Shown here: positions 55,644 through 64,000 of the stretch, piece after piece
Numbering within the stretch: position 1 is the first letter of the stretch
Layout: every line of letters starts with the position of its first letter
Assembly: GCA_027100635.1 (NCBI GenBank)
Contig: JAMOOQ010000048.1
Location: 1 to 64,000, forward strand
DNA: 64,000 nt
Direction of reading: 5' to 3'
Origin: Campylobacteraceae bacterium
GTDB lineage: Bacteria > Campylobacterota > Campylobacteria > Campylobacterales > Sulfurovaceae
The notes under the pieces: model-generated
Told to the model about the DNA's origin: nothing
Database searches by the model: none
The model's input: only the letters and a program-made list of their open reading frames with translations
Translations under genes and position numbers: made by a program

Positions 55644-57634
55644 AATATATATTATCATTTTTTTCAATTTTTACCATAACTATACTTATAGCTATTTTTA
55701 GTTCATCTTATACCATAAAAATAGTAGCACAAGAGGTAGCACCAAAATATAATATTAGTTTTGATAATATATCAGGAGATATACTTAGTGGAATAAATAT
55801 CAAAAATTTAAGATACAAAAATAAAGAGTTAGCAAAAAATATTCTATTTTCATACAATCCCATATCACTTTTTAATAGAAATCTAAATATTACAAATATA
55901 TCAATAGATACCCTTAATCTTGATAATTTACTTTTTACTATTAAAGAGTTTTCATCAAATAAGATTCAAAAAGAGGAGATTAAAGAACAAGAAAACAATA
56001 GCTTACCAATATCAATTAGTTTAAATAATTTTGATATAACCATTTATAAATTTAAAAGAAATGAGATAAAGTTTAAAAAAGTAGAGTTTAAAATTGCAAA
56101 TCTATTAATAAAAGATAATAATATTTCAATAAAAAACATTAATTCAACAATAGAAACAAACATCGCTAATTTATCTATAAATGGCTCTATAATTAAAAAT
56201 ATATTAAAGTTAAAAACAGATGTTATAGACAAACCTATTAATATAAATTTGAAATATAATATAGATAAAGCCACAATAGATAGTAAAGTCAATATAGCTA
56301 ATAATAAAATATCTATTAATGGAAAAATAGATAATAAAGTAGATATAAAAGCGGATATTACATCTATAGAAAAACTTTTGAAAACGGTTAATTCTATATA
56401 TAAAATAGATACACCAAATATAAGTGGTAACATAAATCTAAAGAGTACAATTTATAAATTAAAAGATATATCACTATCTTTAAACTCAAAATCTATAACA
56501 ATTACTAATAAAAAAGATAAAACGATAATAAGTGATATAGCAATGAATCTTAAGTTAAATCAAAATAAGCTAAACTTAAATAATTATAAATTAACTTACG
56601 ATAATAATAAAATATTTTCTACAAAAGAATCTAATATAAAGTTTCAAGATAATTTTAATTTAATCACATTAAACCAATTTTGGATAAATGATGAACTAAC
56701 AATTAAAGGTAACTATAATATAAAAGGTAAAAAAGGTAATTTAAAAATTGATGCCAAAAACTTTACTCTAAAAAATAAATTTATAGACTCTAATCTTAAA
56801 ATTGATATTGATGCAATATTAAATAAAAATAGTAATTTCATTAAAGGTTTAGTGGCTATTAATGGTGGAAGAGTATTTTATGATATAGAACAAAAATCGT
56901 TTGCTACAGATGATGATATTATATTTATAAACAGAAAAAAGAAAAAAGAAGACAATAAATTTATGCAAAGTTTAAAACTTGATATAAAACTCTCATCTAG
57001 CAAACCTTTATTATATAAAACAGCTGATATAAAAGTCAAAACTTCATTAGATTTAAAAATATTAAAAAAGAGAAAAGAGGAATTAAAATTATTTGGAGAT
57101 GTTACTCTATTAAAAAATAGTAGTTACAAATTTGAAAATAAAAAAATAGTACTTCAAAAGAGTAAAATTAGATTTAAATCAAAAATATCAAGACCTATCT
57201 TAGATATTAAAGCAAACTATAAAAAAGGTAAATATCTTATCACAATCATCATATCAGGAGTACCTAGTGAACCTAATATAAACTTTATGAGTGAACCATA
57301 TCTATCAAAAGAAGAGATTCTATCAGTGATACTATTAGACTCTGATGTAGGAGCAAACACTAATAATTCTGAAGATATTTCATATATGCTAGGTGGAGCG
57401 ATGGCAAAATCTATCCTCTCAAATATAGGTATAAAACTAGATCACTTAATTTTATCAGCTAATAATAAATTTGAAATTGGAAAAAAGGTTAGCGAAAAAA
57501 TAACTATTATATATGTAAATGATGAGGTATCTAGTGTAAAAGTTAGATATGATTATTCTGATAGTATAGAAGCAGATTTTACAGTTAATCAAGAATCAAG
57601 TTCTGCTGATATTTTTTATAAAAAGAGATATTAG
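55640..57634 (+). CDS. tamB: TamB-like translocation/assembly module protein
   Basis: A 664-aa protein starting at TTG and overlapping the tamA-like stop. It has an N-terminal signal anchor, a long AsmA-like beta-repeat region rich in lysine and asparagine, and the C-terminal DUF490 domain (GVPSEPNINFMSEPYLSKEE, then SYMLGGAMAK and VKVRYDYSDSIEADF). It is shorter than enterobacterial TamB (about 1,250 aa). It probably spans the periplasm as a lipid or protein path. Confidence 0.85.
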   Translation: MKYILSFFSIFTITILIAIFSSSYTIKIVAQEVAPKYNISFDNISGDILSGINIKNLRYKNKELAKNILFSYNPISLFNRNLNITNISIDTLNLDNLLFTIKEFSSNKIQKEEIKEQENNSLPISISLNNFDITIYKFKRNEIKFKKVEFKIANLLIKDNNISIKNINSTIETNIANLSINGSIIKNILKLKTDVIDKPININLKYNIDKATIDSKVNIANNKISINGKIDNKVDIKADITSIEKLLKTVNSIYKIDTPNISGNINLKSTIYKLKDISLSLNSKSITITNKKDKTIISDIAMNLKLNQNKLNLNNYKLTYDNNKIFSTKESNIKFQDNFNLITLNQFWINDELTIKGNYNIKGKKGNLKIDAKNFTLKNKFIDSNLKIDIDAILNKNSNFIKGLVAINGGRVFYDIEQKSFATDDDIIFINRKKKKEDNKFMQSLKLDIKLSSSKPLLYKTADIKVKTSLDLKILKKRKEELKLFGDVTLLKNSSYKFENKKIVLQKSKIRFKSKISRPILDIKANYKKGKYLITIIISGVPSEPNINFMSEPYLSKEEILSVILLDSDVGANTNNSEDISYMLGGAMAKSILSNIGIKLDHLILSANNKFEIGKKVSEKITIIYVNDEVSSVKVRYDYSDSIEADFTVNQESSSADIFYKKRY

Positions 57635-57771
57635 AGTTCTTGGAAAAGTAATTACTATTAGAAAATGTGTATAGATTTATCACAGATAACTTCTTAAATA
57701 GAATTTGTGTAAATTATTGATATACTGTTATCTTTGTAGTGATAAAAATTTTAAATTAATTAGGAAAAATA

Positions 57772-58569
57772 ATGGAATTAGAAAATAAAATTTGTTTAGG
57801 TGTGGCAGGAAATTTTGCATACCATTTAGAACAAGCTGGAGAACTTGAAGATTTTAAAGATGTGATAACAGATGAGATTAATGCACCAAAAGGTATTTTT
57901 CCTTTTTATCTTCCAAAGGGAGATTCATTTTTATCAATATATCCAATAGGAATGGATGAGTTAAATCTACCTAAATATGAGGCAAATGCTCAAGTTGAAC
58001 CAGAGATTATTATAGATTTTGAGATAATATATAAAGAGGATAAAACTGTTTTAGAGCTTATAGCAAAAAGATTTACAACATTTAATGATTGTACAATTAG
58101 AAAAGATGGTGCTAAAAAAATATCTGAAAAAAAGAATTGGGGCAAAAATTCAAAAGGAATTTCAACTCAATGGATAGATATAGATAAGTTTGAAGAGGGT
58201 GGAATAATGGATAACTATCATATTTGTTCTTTTCTAAAAAGAGATAATAAACTTTATCCATATGGAGTAGATGCACCATTATTAGGATATAGTTACTTTT
58301 ATTCTAAGCTTAAAAATTGGTTGATTGATAAGATGAATAACCAACTTGATAAAGGTGTATTAGAAAATATATCTATGCACTTAAAAGATTGCGACTATCC
58401 AACTCATGCACTTATCTCTATTGGAGCAACCGCTTATGCTGAATTTGGAGAAAATAATTACTTAAAATCAGGTGATGAAATCTTTCTAATAAGTTATGAT
58501 AAAAGATATTCTAATGGTGATTTAGATATTTCTGATGATAAAATTATTTTAAAACAACTTGTAATATAA
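57772..58569 (+). CDS. DUF5718-like protein, fumarylacetoacetase-like appearance
   Basis: A 265-aa soluble protein. The start KICLGVAGNFAYHLEQAGE and the PKGIFPFYLPKGD and VEPEIIIDFEI stretches recall the fumarylacetoacetate hydrolase fold. From memory, proteins like this are labelled DUF5718 in Campylobacterota. No known reaction can be assigned. It stands alone, with TATACT about 50 bases upstream. Confidence 0.55.
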   Translation: MELENKICLGVAGNFAYHLEQAGELEDFKDVITDEINAPKGIFPFYLPKGDSFLSIYPIGMDELNLPKYEANAQVEPEIIIDFEIIYKEDKTVLELIAKRFTTFNDCTIRKDGAKKISEKKNWGKNSKGISTQWIDIDKFEEGGIMDNYHICSFLKRDNKLYPYGVDAPLLGYSYFYSKLKNWLIDKMNNQLDKGVLENISMHLKDCDYPTHALISIGATAYAEFGENNYLKSGDEIFLISYDKRYSNGDLDISDDKIILKQLVI

Positions 58570-58601
58570 AATATTTAATTATTATCTTATAATTTTTAGA
58601 G

Positions 58602-58607
58602 TATAAT
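58602..58607 (+). promoter_or_regulatory. -10 element of the small exported protein gene
   Basis: TATAAT after a T-rich stretch, 30 bases before the ATG at 58637. Confidence 0.5.
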
Positions 58608-58636
58608 TTTTTTTATATTTTATAAAGGAGATTATT

Positions 58637-58765
58637 ATGAAAAAAGCTATCGTATTCGTTGCACTTTTTGTTGCTACATTTGCATTTGCTTCAGAAGCTG
58701 CTGCACCTACAGAAACACCTGCTGACGCAAACACAACAGAAGCTGCTGTACCTGCTGCAAAGTAA
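58637..58765 (+). CDS. Tiny exported alanine/threonine-rich protein
   Basis: A 42-aa frame missed by the track. It has strong AAAGGAG, a textbook signal peptide (MKKAIVFVALFVATFAFASE), and a 20-odd-residue mature tail of Ala, Pro, Thr and Glu. Its own -10 and an immediate terminator make it a complete single-gene unit. Codons are richer in G+C than its neighbours. The function is unknown; it may be a secreted or periplasmic small protein. Confidence 0.7.
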   Translation: MKKAIVFVALFVATFAFASEAAAPTETPADANTTEAAVPAAK

Positions 58766-58773
58766 TTCTGTGA

Positions 58774-58796
58774 CAGAGTAGATTTTTTCTACTCTG
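58774..58796. terminator. Bidirectional terminator after the small exported protein
   Basis: CAGAGTAGA-TTTTT-TCTACTCTG forms a 9-bp stem in the gap between convergent genes. Confidence 0.6.
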
Positions 58797-58821
58797 CCTA
58801 AAATTCATAATATTTTTCTAA

Positions 58822-59727
58822 TTAAAATCTATAACCTATACCAAAATATGCATAATCTGTTGAAAGGTCATTTCTAAATACAGAAGCGATATTTGGAGTA
58901 TCAATTCCTGCAACAGTAGCTTCTATTGTATCTACATCCCAAGCTTTTGAAGTATATCCTATAGTAGCATATAAGTCTGACCAGCTTGAATCGCTACTTG
59001 GGCGAAGTTCCAGACCAATATCAAGAGCTCGATAATTTCCATCTACATCCATAGAAGAATCTACAATAGAGTTTTCTATATCACCTGTTTGATAAGCATA
59101 TATAAATGTTGAATATATAGATACATTTTCTCCAAAGTTATAACCAGCTTGCAATGATATACCAGCTTTATATGTCATAACATCAGTATCAGTATCTTTT
59201 AAGAATGCATATGTAAATGCCATAGCATCAATAGGATTTTCCATCTCTAAAAAAGGTGTTGATACACCTGCCATAAGACCCATTCCTATATATCCATCAT
59301 CACTCTTCATAATATCATAACCTAAACCAATATTAAAATCTATACCACTTATCTCATAGCTACTAGCAACAGGCACAAAATTACCCAAAACATCATTTGG
59401 ACTTGTATTATTGACACCTAAGATATTACTAATCGGTGTATTTGGCATTTTTGATAACATTACATTGTCAATTATATCTGTAGCTTTATCCACAGTATCA
59501 GAACTATAAATATCTAAATTTCCAAATAGATAATATCTTGAATCTTCAAAATTCATATGTTGCTCGTTAAGAGTAATCACATCAATATCAAGCTCAATAG
59601 AAGTATCAAATAAACTTGACATTCCAACTTTCCACTCAAAATCACCTTTTCCAACTCTAACATCTAATGCATTAAGATTAGAGATAAACAAACTTCCCAT
59701 GGTTAATGCCAAAACATATTTTTTCAT
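58822..59727 (-). CDS. Outer-membrane beta-barrel protein of unknown function
   Basis: A 301-aa protein with a signal peptide (MKKYVLALTMGSLFISNLNA) and regularly spaced amphipathic strands, ending TDYAYFGIGYRF with a terminal phenylalanine. No cysteine or known loop motif was seen. It follows frdB on the same strand by about 60 bases and probably has its own promoter. It was not recognised as a family. Confidence 0.7.
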   Translation of the reverse strand: MKKYVLALTMGSLFISNLNALDVRVGKGDFEWKVGMSSLFDTSIELDIDVITLNEQHMNFEDSRYYLFGNLDIYSSDTVDKATDIIDNVMLSKMPNTPISNILGVNNTSPNDVLGNFVPVASSYEISGIDFNIGLGYDIMKSDDGYIGMGLMAGVSTPFLEMENPIDAMAFTYAFLKDTDTDVMTYKAGISLQAGYNFGENVSIYSTFIYAYQTGDIENSIVDSSMDVDGNYRALDIGLELRPSSDSSWSDLYATIGYTSKAWDVDTIEATVAGIDTPNIASVFRNDLSTDYAYFGIGYRF

Positions 59728-59787
59728 AATTTTCTACCTTATTTATTGATTTTATTTATTATATCATAATAATTATTATAATAATAG

Positions 59788-60525
59788 TTATACTTTTACC
59801 ATTTTTCTTCTCATATATGCTATCTTAGTTTGTAGTGGTAACTTTTTTGGGCAATGATCTTCACATCCCATTAAACTCATACATCCAAATACTCCATCAT
59901 CATCACCAATTAATTCATAAAAATCTTCATCACTTCTTTCATCATGAGGGTCAATTGCAAATCTAGCTGTTCTATTTAAACCAACTGCTCCAATAAAATC
60001 ATCATTTATAATTTTTGTACTACAACTTGCCAAACATATTCCACACTCAATACATCTATCAAGCTCAAAAACATCATCTGCAATCTTTGGTTCAACTACT
60101 TTTTCTAGTTTACTAATATCAGTTTGCTCTTTATTCACAATCCAACTTTCAACCTTAACACTCATAGCATTCATCCAGTTTCCAGTATCAATGGATAAAT
60201 CTTTAATATGTTTAAATGTTGGAAGTGGTAAAAGTGTAATTTTTCCATCTTTAAATTCACTTGTAAGAGTTTTACACGCAAGTCTTGGTTTGCCATTTAC
60301 AACCATAGAACAACTTCCACAGATTCCAGCGCGACATACAAAGTCAAAACTTACATCATGATCCATTGTTGAAGCTATTTTTGTAAGAGCAATATATAGT
60401 GTCATTCCAGGAGTTTCAATAAGCTTATAATCCTGATATATCGGTTTTGAATTTTTATCATTTGGATTATATTTAAAGATTGTAATTGTTATCTCTCTTC
60501 CCTCTGTAAAATCTCTACTAGTCAT
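59788..60525 (-). CDS. frdB: Fumarate reductase iron-sulfur subunit FrdB
   Basis: A 245-aa protein with the [2Fe-2S] site [11 protein letters not shown]...C, the [4Fe-4S] site [11 protein letters not shown] and the third cluster region [17 protein letters not shown]. Its sequence closely follows Wolinella FrdB as remembered ([26 protein letters not shown]). It passes electrons from menaquinol to FrdA. The 5' end overlaps frdA by 8 bases. Confidence 0.94.
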   Translation of the reverse strand: MTSRDFTEGREITITIFKYNPNDKNSKPIYQDYKLIETPGMTLYIALTKIASTMDHDVSFDFVCRAGICGSCSMVVNGKPRLACKTLTSEFKDGKITLLPLPTFKHIKDLSIDTGNWMNAMSVKVESWIVNKEQTDISKLEKVVEPKIADDVFELDRCIECGICLASCSTKIINDDFIGAVGLNRTARFAIDPHDERSDEDFYELIGDDDGVFGCMSLMGCEDHCPKKLPLQTKIAYMRRKMVKV

Positions 60526-62503
60526 AATCTACCCCTACTCTTTGATTTTTATCTTTATAATTTAGAGGTAGTTCAAACTTCATCAATGTATCTTGAATTT
60601 CAAATCTATCACTATTTTTCATTTTCTCTTTTATCTCTTTGATCTTCTCTTCTCTAATTAAACTACTTGGATTTTCTATTAATGAACCCTTTATACCATA
60701 ACCTCTAAATGCAGGAGCAATCTCCATTACAGAAATATCAATATCTTCATAAGTTATAGTTGGCATTGTATCATTTGGATTACTCCAAGTTGTAATTGTT
60801 CTCTTAAGCCAATTTGCATCATCTCTTTTTACAAAATCTTCTCTATAATGAGCTCCTCTACTCTCTGTTCTTTCTAATGCACCTTTTGCTACACAAAGAG
60901 CTAATTTTATCATCTTAGGAACTCTATATGCCTCATTTAGTTCTGGATTATTACCTCTAAATTTTGTGGCTATATTTATCTTTTTTGTATCCTTTAAAAG
61001 CTCTTCTAATCTTGTAACTGCACGAGTTAGACCATCATGATTTCTAAATATTCCAACATCATCTTGCATAATATTTCTCATCTCATCTTTAATATCAAAA
61101 ATATTCTTATCTCCATCATAAGATAATATCTCATCAAGATAATCTGATTGTTGTTTTAAAAAATTTTCAATAGTTAAGGTATTCATATCCAGATGAGCAT
61201 CATTACAAAAATCTGAAAAATACTCTCCAACTATCATCCCTGATACAACAGCTTCACTCACAGAGTTTCCACCTAAACGGTTAAAGCCGTGCAAATCCCA
61301 ACAAGAGGCTTCTCCAGCACAAAAAAGTCCTTTCATTGTGGTACTTTCCCCATTTTGTTTGGTTCTAATTCCACCCATTGAATAATGTTGCATTGGTAAA
61401 ACTGGCATCCAACCTTTTTCACCTTCATCAGCTGGGTCAATCCCATTAAATGTTTTACTTATATCTTGAACATCTCTTAAATTTTTTTCAATATGCTCTC
61501 GCCCAAGAAGTGAAATATCAAGCCATAGATGATCGCCATAAACAGATGATACACCTTTTCCTGCTCTAATATGTTCTATCATTCGTCTGCTAACAACATC
61601 ACGGGAAGCTAACTCTTTCTTTTCTGGTTCATAATCTGGCATAAATCTATATCCATCTTTATCTCTTAAAATTCCACCATCGCCTCTACAACCCTCAGTT
61701 AAAAGAATCCCTGATGGTACAATAGGAGTTGGATGAAACTGAACAGCTTCCATATTTCCTAACGACGCAATACCTGTTTCAAGAGCCACTGCTATTCCAA
61801 TACCTTTACATATTGTAGCATTCGTTGATTGTTTATAAATTCTACCATATCCACCCGTTGCAATCATTGTCCCTTTTGCAACATAAGCGATAAGTTCACC
61901 ATCAATTAAATCTCGCACGATCACACCAAAACATCGGTTATTTTCATGAATTATAGATATAACCTCTTTTTTATCATGAATTATAACCTTTCTTTTAAGT
62001 GCCTCATTTGCCACAGCATAAAGCATTGTATGACCAGTGGCATCAGCAGTAAAACAGGTTCTCCATTTTTTTGTTCCACCAAAATCTCTTGCATTAATCA
62101 ACCCATGAGAATCTTTACTCTCTTTAATGGTAGTTTTTTCACCATTCATAACAACTTCTCTATCTCCAGCAGAGATTCTACTCCATGGCACACCCCAACT
62201 AGCTAACTCCCTGATAGCTTTTGGAGCGGTTGTTACAAACATTCTTGCTACTTCTTGGTCACAACCCCAATCACTACCCTTTACAGTATCTTCAAAATGG
62301 ACATCTTCATTATCTCCACTACCCATAATACTATTCCCCAAACTACTTTGCATTCCACCTTGAGCAGCTGCCGAATGAGAGCGTTTAACAGGAACCATAC
62401 TTAAAACAATTGTATCCAAACCTTTATTTTTTGTGGCAATTGCAGTTCTAAGCCCTGCTAGTCCACCTCCAACAATTAATGCATCAGTATATATAATCTT
62501 CAT
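60518..62503 (-). CDS. frdA: Fumarate reductase flavoprotein subunit FrdA
   Basis: A 661-aa flavoprotein with [12 protein letters not shown], the FAD-linking histidine region [20 protein letters not shown] and the catalytic arginine region ([12 protein letters not shown]). It is very like Wolinella FrdA. It reduces fumarate, or runs in reverse as succinate dehydrogenase, on the inner face of the membrane. The cytochrome b anchor gene frdC, usually first in frdCAB, is not upstream here. The 62504-62754 gap holds no gene. Confidence 0.95.
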   Translation of the reverse strand: MKIIYTDALIVGGGLAGLRTAIATKNKGLDTIVLSMVPVKRSHSAAAQGGMQSSLGNSIMGSGDNEDVHFEDTVKGSDWGCDQEVARMFVTTAPKAIRELASWGVPWSRISAGDREVVMNGEKTTIKESKDSHGLINARDFGGTKKWRTCFTADATGHTMLYAVANEALKRKVIIHDKKEVISIIHENNRCFGVIVRDLIDGELIAYVAKGTMIATGGYGRIYKQSTNATICKGIGIAVALETGIASLGNMEAVQFHPTPIVPSGILLTEGCRGDGGILRDKDGYRFMPDYEPEKKELASRDVVSRRMIEHIRAGKGVSSVYGDHLWLDISLLGREHIEKNLRDVQDISKTFNGIDPADEGEKGWMPVLPMQHYSMGGIRTKQNGESTTMKGLFCAGEASCWDLHGFNRLGGNSVSEAVVSGMIVGEYFSDFCNDAHLDMNTLTIENFLKQQSDYLDEILSYDGDKNIFDIKDEMRNIMQDDVGIFRNHDGLTRAVTRLEELLKDTKKINIATKFRGNNPELNEAYRVPKMIKLALCVAKGALERTESRGAHYREDFVKRDDANWLKRTITTWSNPNDTMPTITYEDIDISVMEIAPAFRGYGIKGSLIENPSSLIREEKIKEIKEKMKNSDRFEIQDTLMKFELPLNYKDKNQRVGVDYD

Positions 62504-62754
62504 CTATTTAGACTCCATTTATAGAATTTTTTTACTAATGCTATTTTATCTCTAAAATTTTAAAAGTTCATTTAATTTATATCAAATCCCTCATATAATA
62601 AATTAATTCCAAGAAAAGCTTAAATTATAAAGAAAAATTATTAATCTATATTAAGTTGATATAATTACAATATAAAAAGATAAATTATAATTAAAATATA
62701 GCTAAACTATGGTAATATAATGTTTTTAATTGAATCTAAATGGCGGACTAATAA

Positions 62755-63429
62755 TTGAAACATATATTTAAACACAAAACAAGAAGCAAAAGTATAGATA
62801 GTTTTATAAAAAAATATAAAATACCTAGAGAATTCTTATCAGTCAATAGAAAGTCTATATCTTTAGGTTTATATGTTGGAATATTTATAGCTTTCATTCC
62901 TATGCCTTTTCAGATGTTAGCAGTTCTTGCTTTAACACCATTTTTAAAATTTAATATACCCATTGCTATAGCTATGGTATGGTTAAGTAATCCTCTAACA
63001 ATGCCTGTTATATACTATATAGAGTATATAACAGGTAACTTTTTTCTATCTGCAGATGGTATTTCTGATATTAAATTAACACTAGATTGGTTTGAAAATC
63101 ATATAGATGAGATTATATTACCACTATATTTAGGTGCTTTATTTTATAGTGTAATGATTTCAACTACAGTCTATTATTTTATAAATTACTCATGGATTAA
63201 TGAGGTTGTAAGAGAGAAAAAATTAAAGGCATCAAATATAAAGTGGATAAAATCTTTATCAGAAGATAAAAAATTTAGAACTTGGATAGCATCAGTTAGA
63301 GAAAAAAGAAAATTAAATAGAAAAAAGACAAATACTAAATGGATTAAATTAGTTTTACAAAGAAGAAAGTTTAAAAAATGGATTAAAGAGGTAAAAAAGA
63401 AGAGAGAATTAAAGAAAATGGATAAGTAA
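62755..63429 (+). CDS. DUF2062 membrane protein with a repeated basic tail
   Basis: A 224-aa protein starting at TTG. The first 150 residues form the DUF2062 domain (GLYVGIFIAFIPMPFQMLAV, WLSNPLTMPVIYYIEY) with three helices. The tail holds two copies of a unit of about 30 residues: NIKWIKSLSEDKKFRTWIAS and NTKWIKLVLQRRKFKKWIKE, each followed by a basic stretch. It converges with the AsmA-like gene. The function is unknown. Confidence 0.75.
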   Translation: MKHIFKHKTRSKSIDSFIKKYKIPREFLSVNRKSISLGLYVGIFIAFIPMPFQMLAVLALTPFLKFNIPIAIAMVWLSNPLTMPVIYYIEYITGNFFLSADGISDIKLTLDWFENHIDEIILPLYLGALFYSVMISTTVYYFINYSWINEVVREKKLKASNIKWIKSLSEDKKFRTWIASVREKRKLNRKKTNTKWIKLVLQRRKFKKWIKEVKKKRELKKMDK

Positions 63430-63441
63430 TTTTTAACCCTC

Positions 63442-64000
63442 TTATTTAATAAGATATTTTGGTGCTTTAAGTAGTCTTTCAATCATTTTAAATGGCATTG
63501 TCACCATATCTTCTATAGTATGTGTATCAACTTTTGGATTATCTAATGAACCTGTTATAGTTAATCCCACAGCTATGCTTTTATTATCTCCCATTAATAT
63601 ATAACCTATTATTGGTATATTACCAATAACCTTACCAATCTCTCTGGCTGTTTGAATCACTATATCCATATTTATAGTACCATTTTTAATATCAATTTCA
63701 CCTGCTCCTAATATTGTGGATGATTTCCCAACAATAAATATTTTAGTAAACTTTATCTTTCCATTATCTATCTCATAATCTATTTCACCTCTTTTAATCT
63801 TAAAACCCTTATTACTAAAACCTGGATTACTAAAAGTTATCAAAGCAGGTAGAGTATTTATAAATGCTACAACATTATTATATGCCTTAAATTTTTTAAT
63901 TAATCCACCCTCTAAAATAATTTTACCTCTCATCTTCCCTCCAACAGTACCATTTTGTTCTAGTGAATATATACCATTTTGAAGTGCTTTAAAATTAATA
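63442..64000 (-). CDS. AsmA-like protein, C-terminal part (cut by the window edge)
   Basis: The track's 163-aa frame begins at an internal ATG. The reading frame stays open to base 64000, so the 5' end lies outside. The visible part is the AsmA-like C-terminal domain (KIFIVGKSSTILGAGEIDIK, GNIPIIGYILMGDNKSIAVG, TGSLDNPKVDTH), as in large YhdP/AsmA-type proteins that span the periplasm and act in envelope lipid transport. Confidence 0.75.
   Translation of the reverse strand, partial: INFKALQNGIYSLEQNGTVGGKMRGKIILEGGLIKKFKAYNNVVAFINTLPALITFSNPGFSNKGFKIKRGEIDYEIDNGKIKFTKIFIVGKSSTILGAGEIDIKNGTINMDIVIQTAREIGKVIGNIPIIGYILMGDNKSIAVGLTITGSLDNPKVDTHTIEDMVTMPFKMIERLLKAPKYLIK

Noticed and set aside
1-64000. 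CRISPR arrays, tRNAs, rRNAs, tmRNA and riboswitches
   Set aside because: None was recognised by eye. tRNAscan or Infernal would be needed to exclude small RNAs in the gaps.

Overview
The window is about 64 kb of very AT-rich chromosome from a Campylobacterota (epsilonproteobacterial) organism, most likely a Sulfurimonas-like denitrifying sulfur oxidiser. The call rests on a FrdA/FrdB pair of the Wolinella type, a Helicobacter-type gene order aroB-mscS-mtaB-ftsH-like-bioV, a BioV-type pimeloyl-ACP esterase, a cytochrome cd1 nitrite reductase operon, and the lptA-engB-GNAT-mreD-like-mrdA order. No rRNA, tRNA, CRISPR array or intact mobile element was recognised. Nearly all of the DNA is coding, and the disorder is confined to a few gaps.

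Layout. 1-930 is a scar: the tail and terminal repeat of an IS1634-type element run into a broken batD-like gene. 996-4881 holds a thioredoxin-like protein, MurJ, a DUF234 protein and two divergent cell-wall proteins. A second IS1634-type relic lies at 4989-5400. 5511-11185 is a minus-strand block with two membrane proteins, lepA, prs, an MFS transporter and an anthranilate-phosphoribosyltransferase-like protein.

11251-17729 is the denitrification region. A perfect FNR-type box and a class II promoter precede a frameshifted small membrane protein gene, nirS, a small cytochrome c, nirJ, nirF, a SUMT (nirE/cobA) and an ABC ATPase. Most of the later genes overlap by one base (TAATG). Facing it is a TonB-dependent receptor that carries the OprC/NosA copper-binding residues. 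19860-20396 is another scar with a solo IS end and a relic antitoxin, followed by guaA.

22007-42623 is nearly all minus-strand housekeeping: an exo/endonuclease-family protein, a histidine kinase, trpB (plus strand), yiaA, serA, rpsA, ispH, trmA, bioV, an FtsH paralogue that has lost its zinc-protease motif, mtaB, mscS, aroB, a pqiA-like gene, a HAD phosphatase, psd, a helical protein and an IscU-like scaffold. 42853-44453 is exbB-exbD-tonB, which could energise the copper receptor. 44565-57634 is the envelope region: gmhB, a YfaZ-like protein, murG, ftsW, then divergently ftsI, lptA, engB, a GNAT protein, an mreD-like protein, mrdA, tamA-like and tamB. The right end has a DUF5718-like protein, a tiny exported protein, an outer-membrane protein, frdB-frdA without frdC, a DUF2062 protein and the end of an AsmA-like gene cut by the window edge.

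Themes: respiratory denitrification (nir operon, copper uptake, fumarate reductase), cell-wall and outer-membrane biogenesis, and traces of genome decay (IS scars, frameshifts, a relic antitoxin, dispersed palindromic repeats). Two genes appear to begin with the rare start codon ATT.
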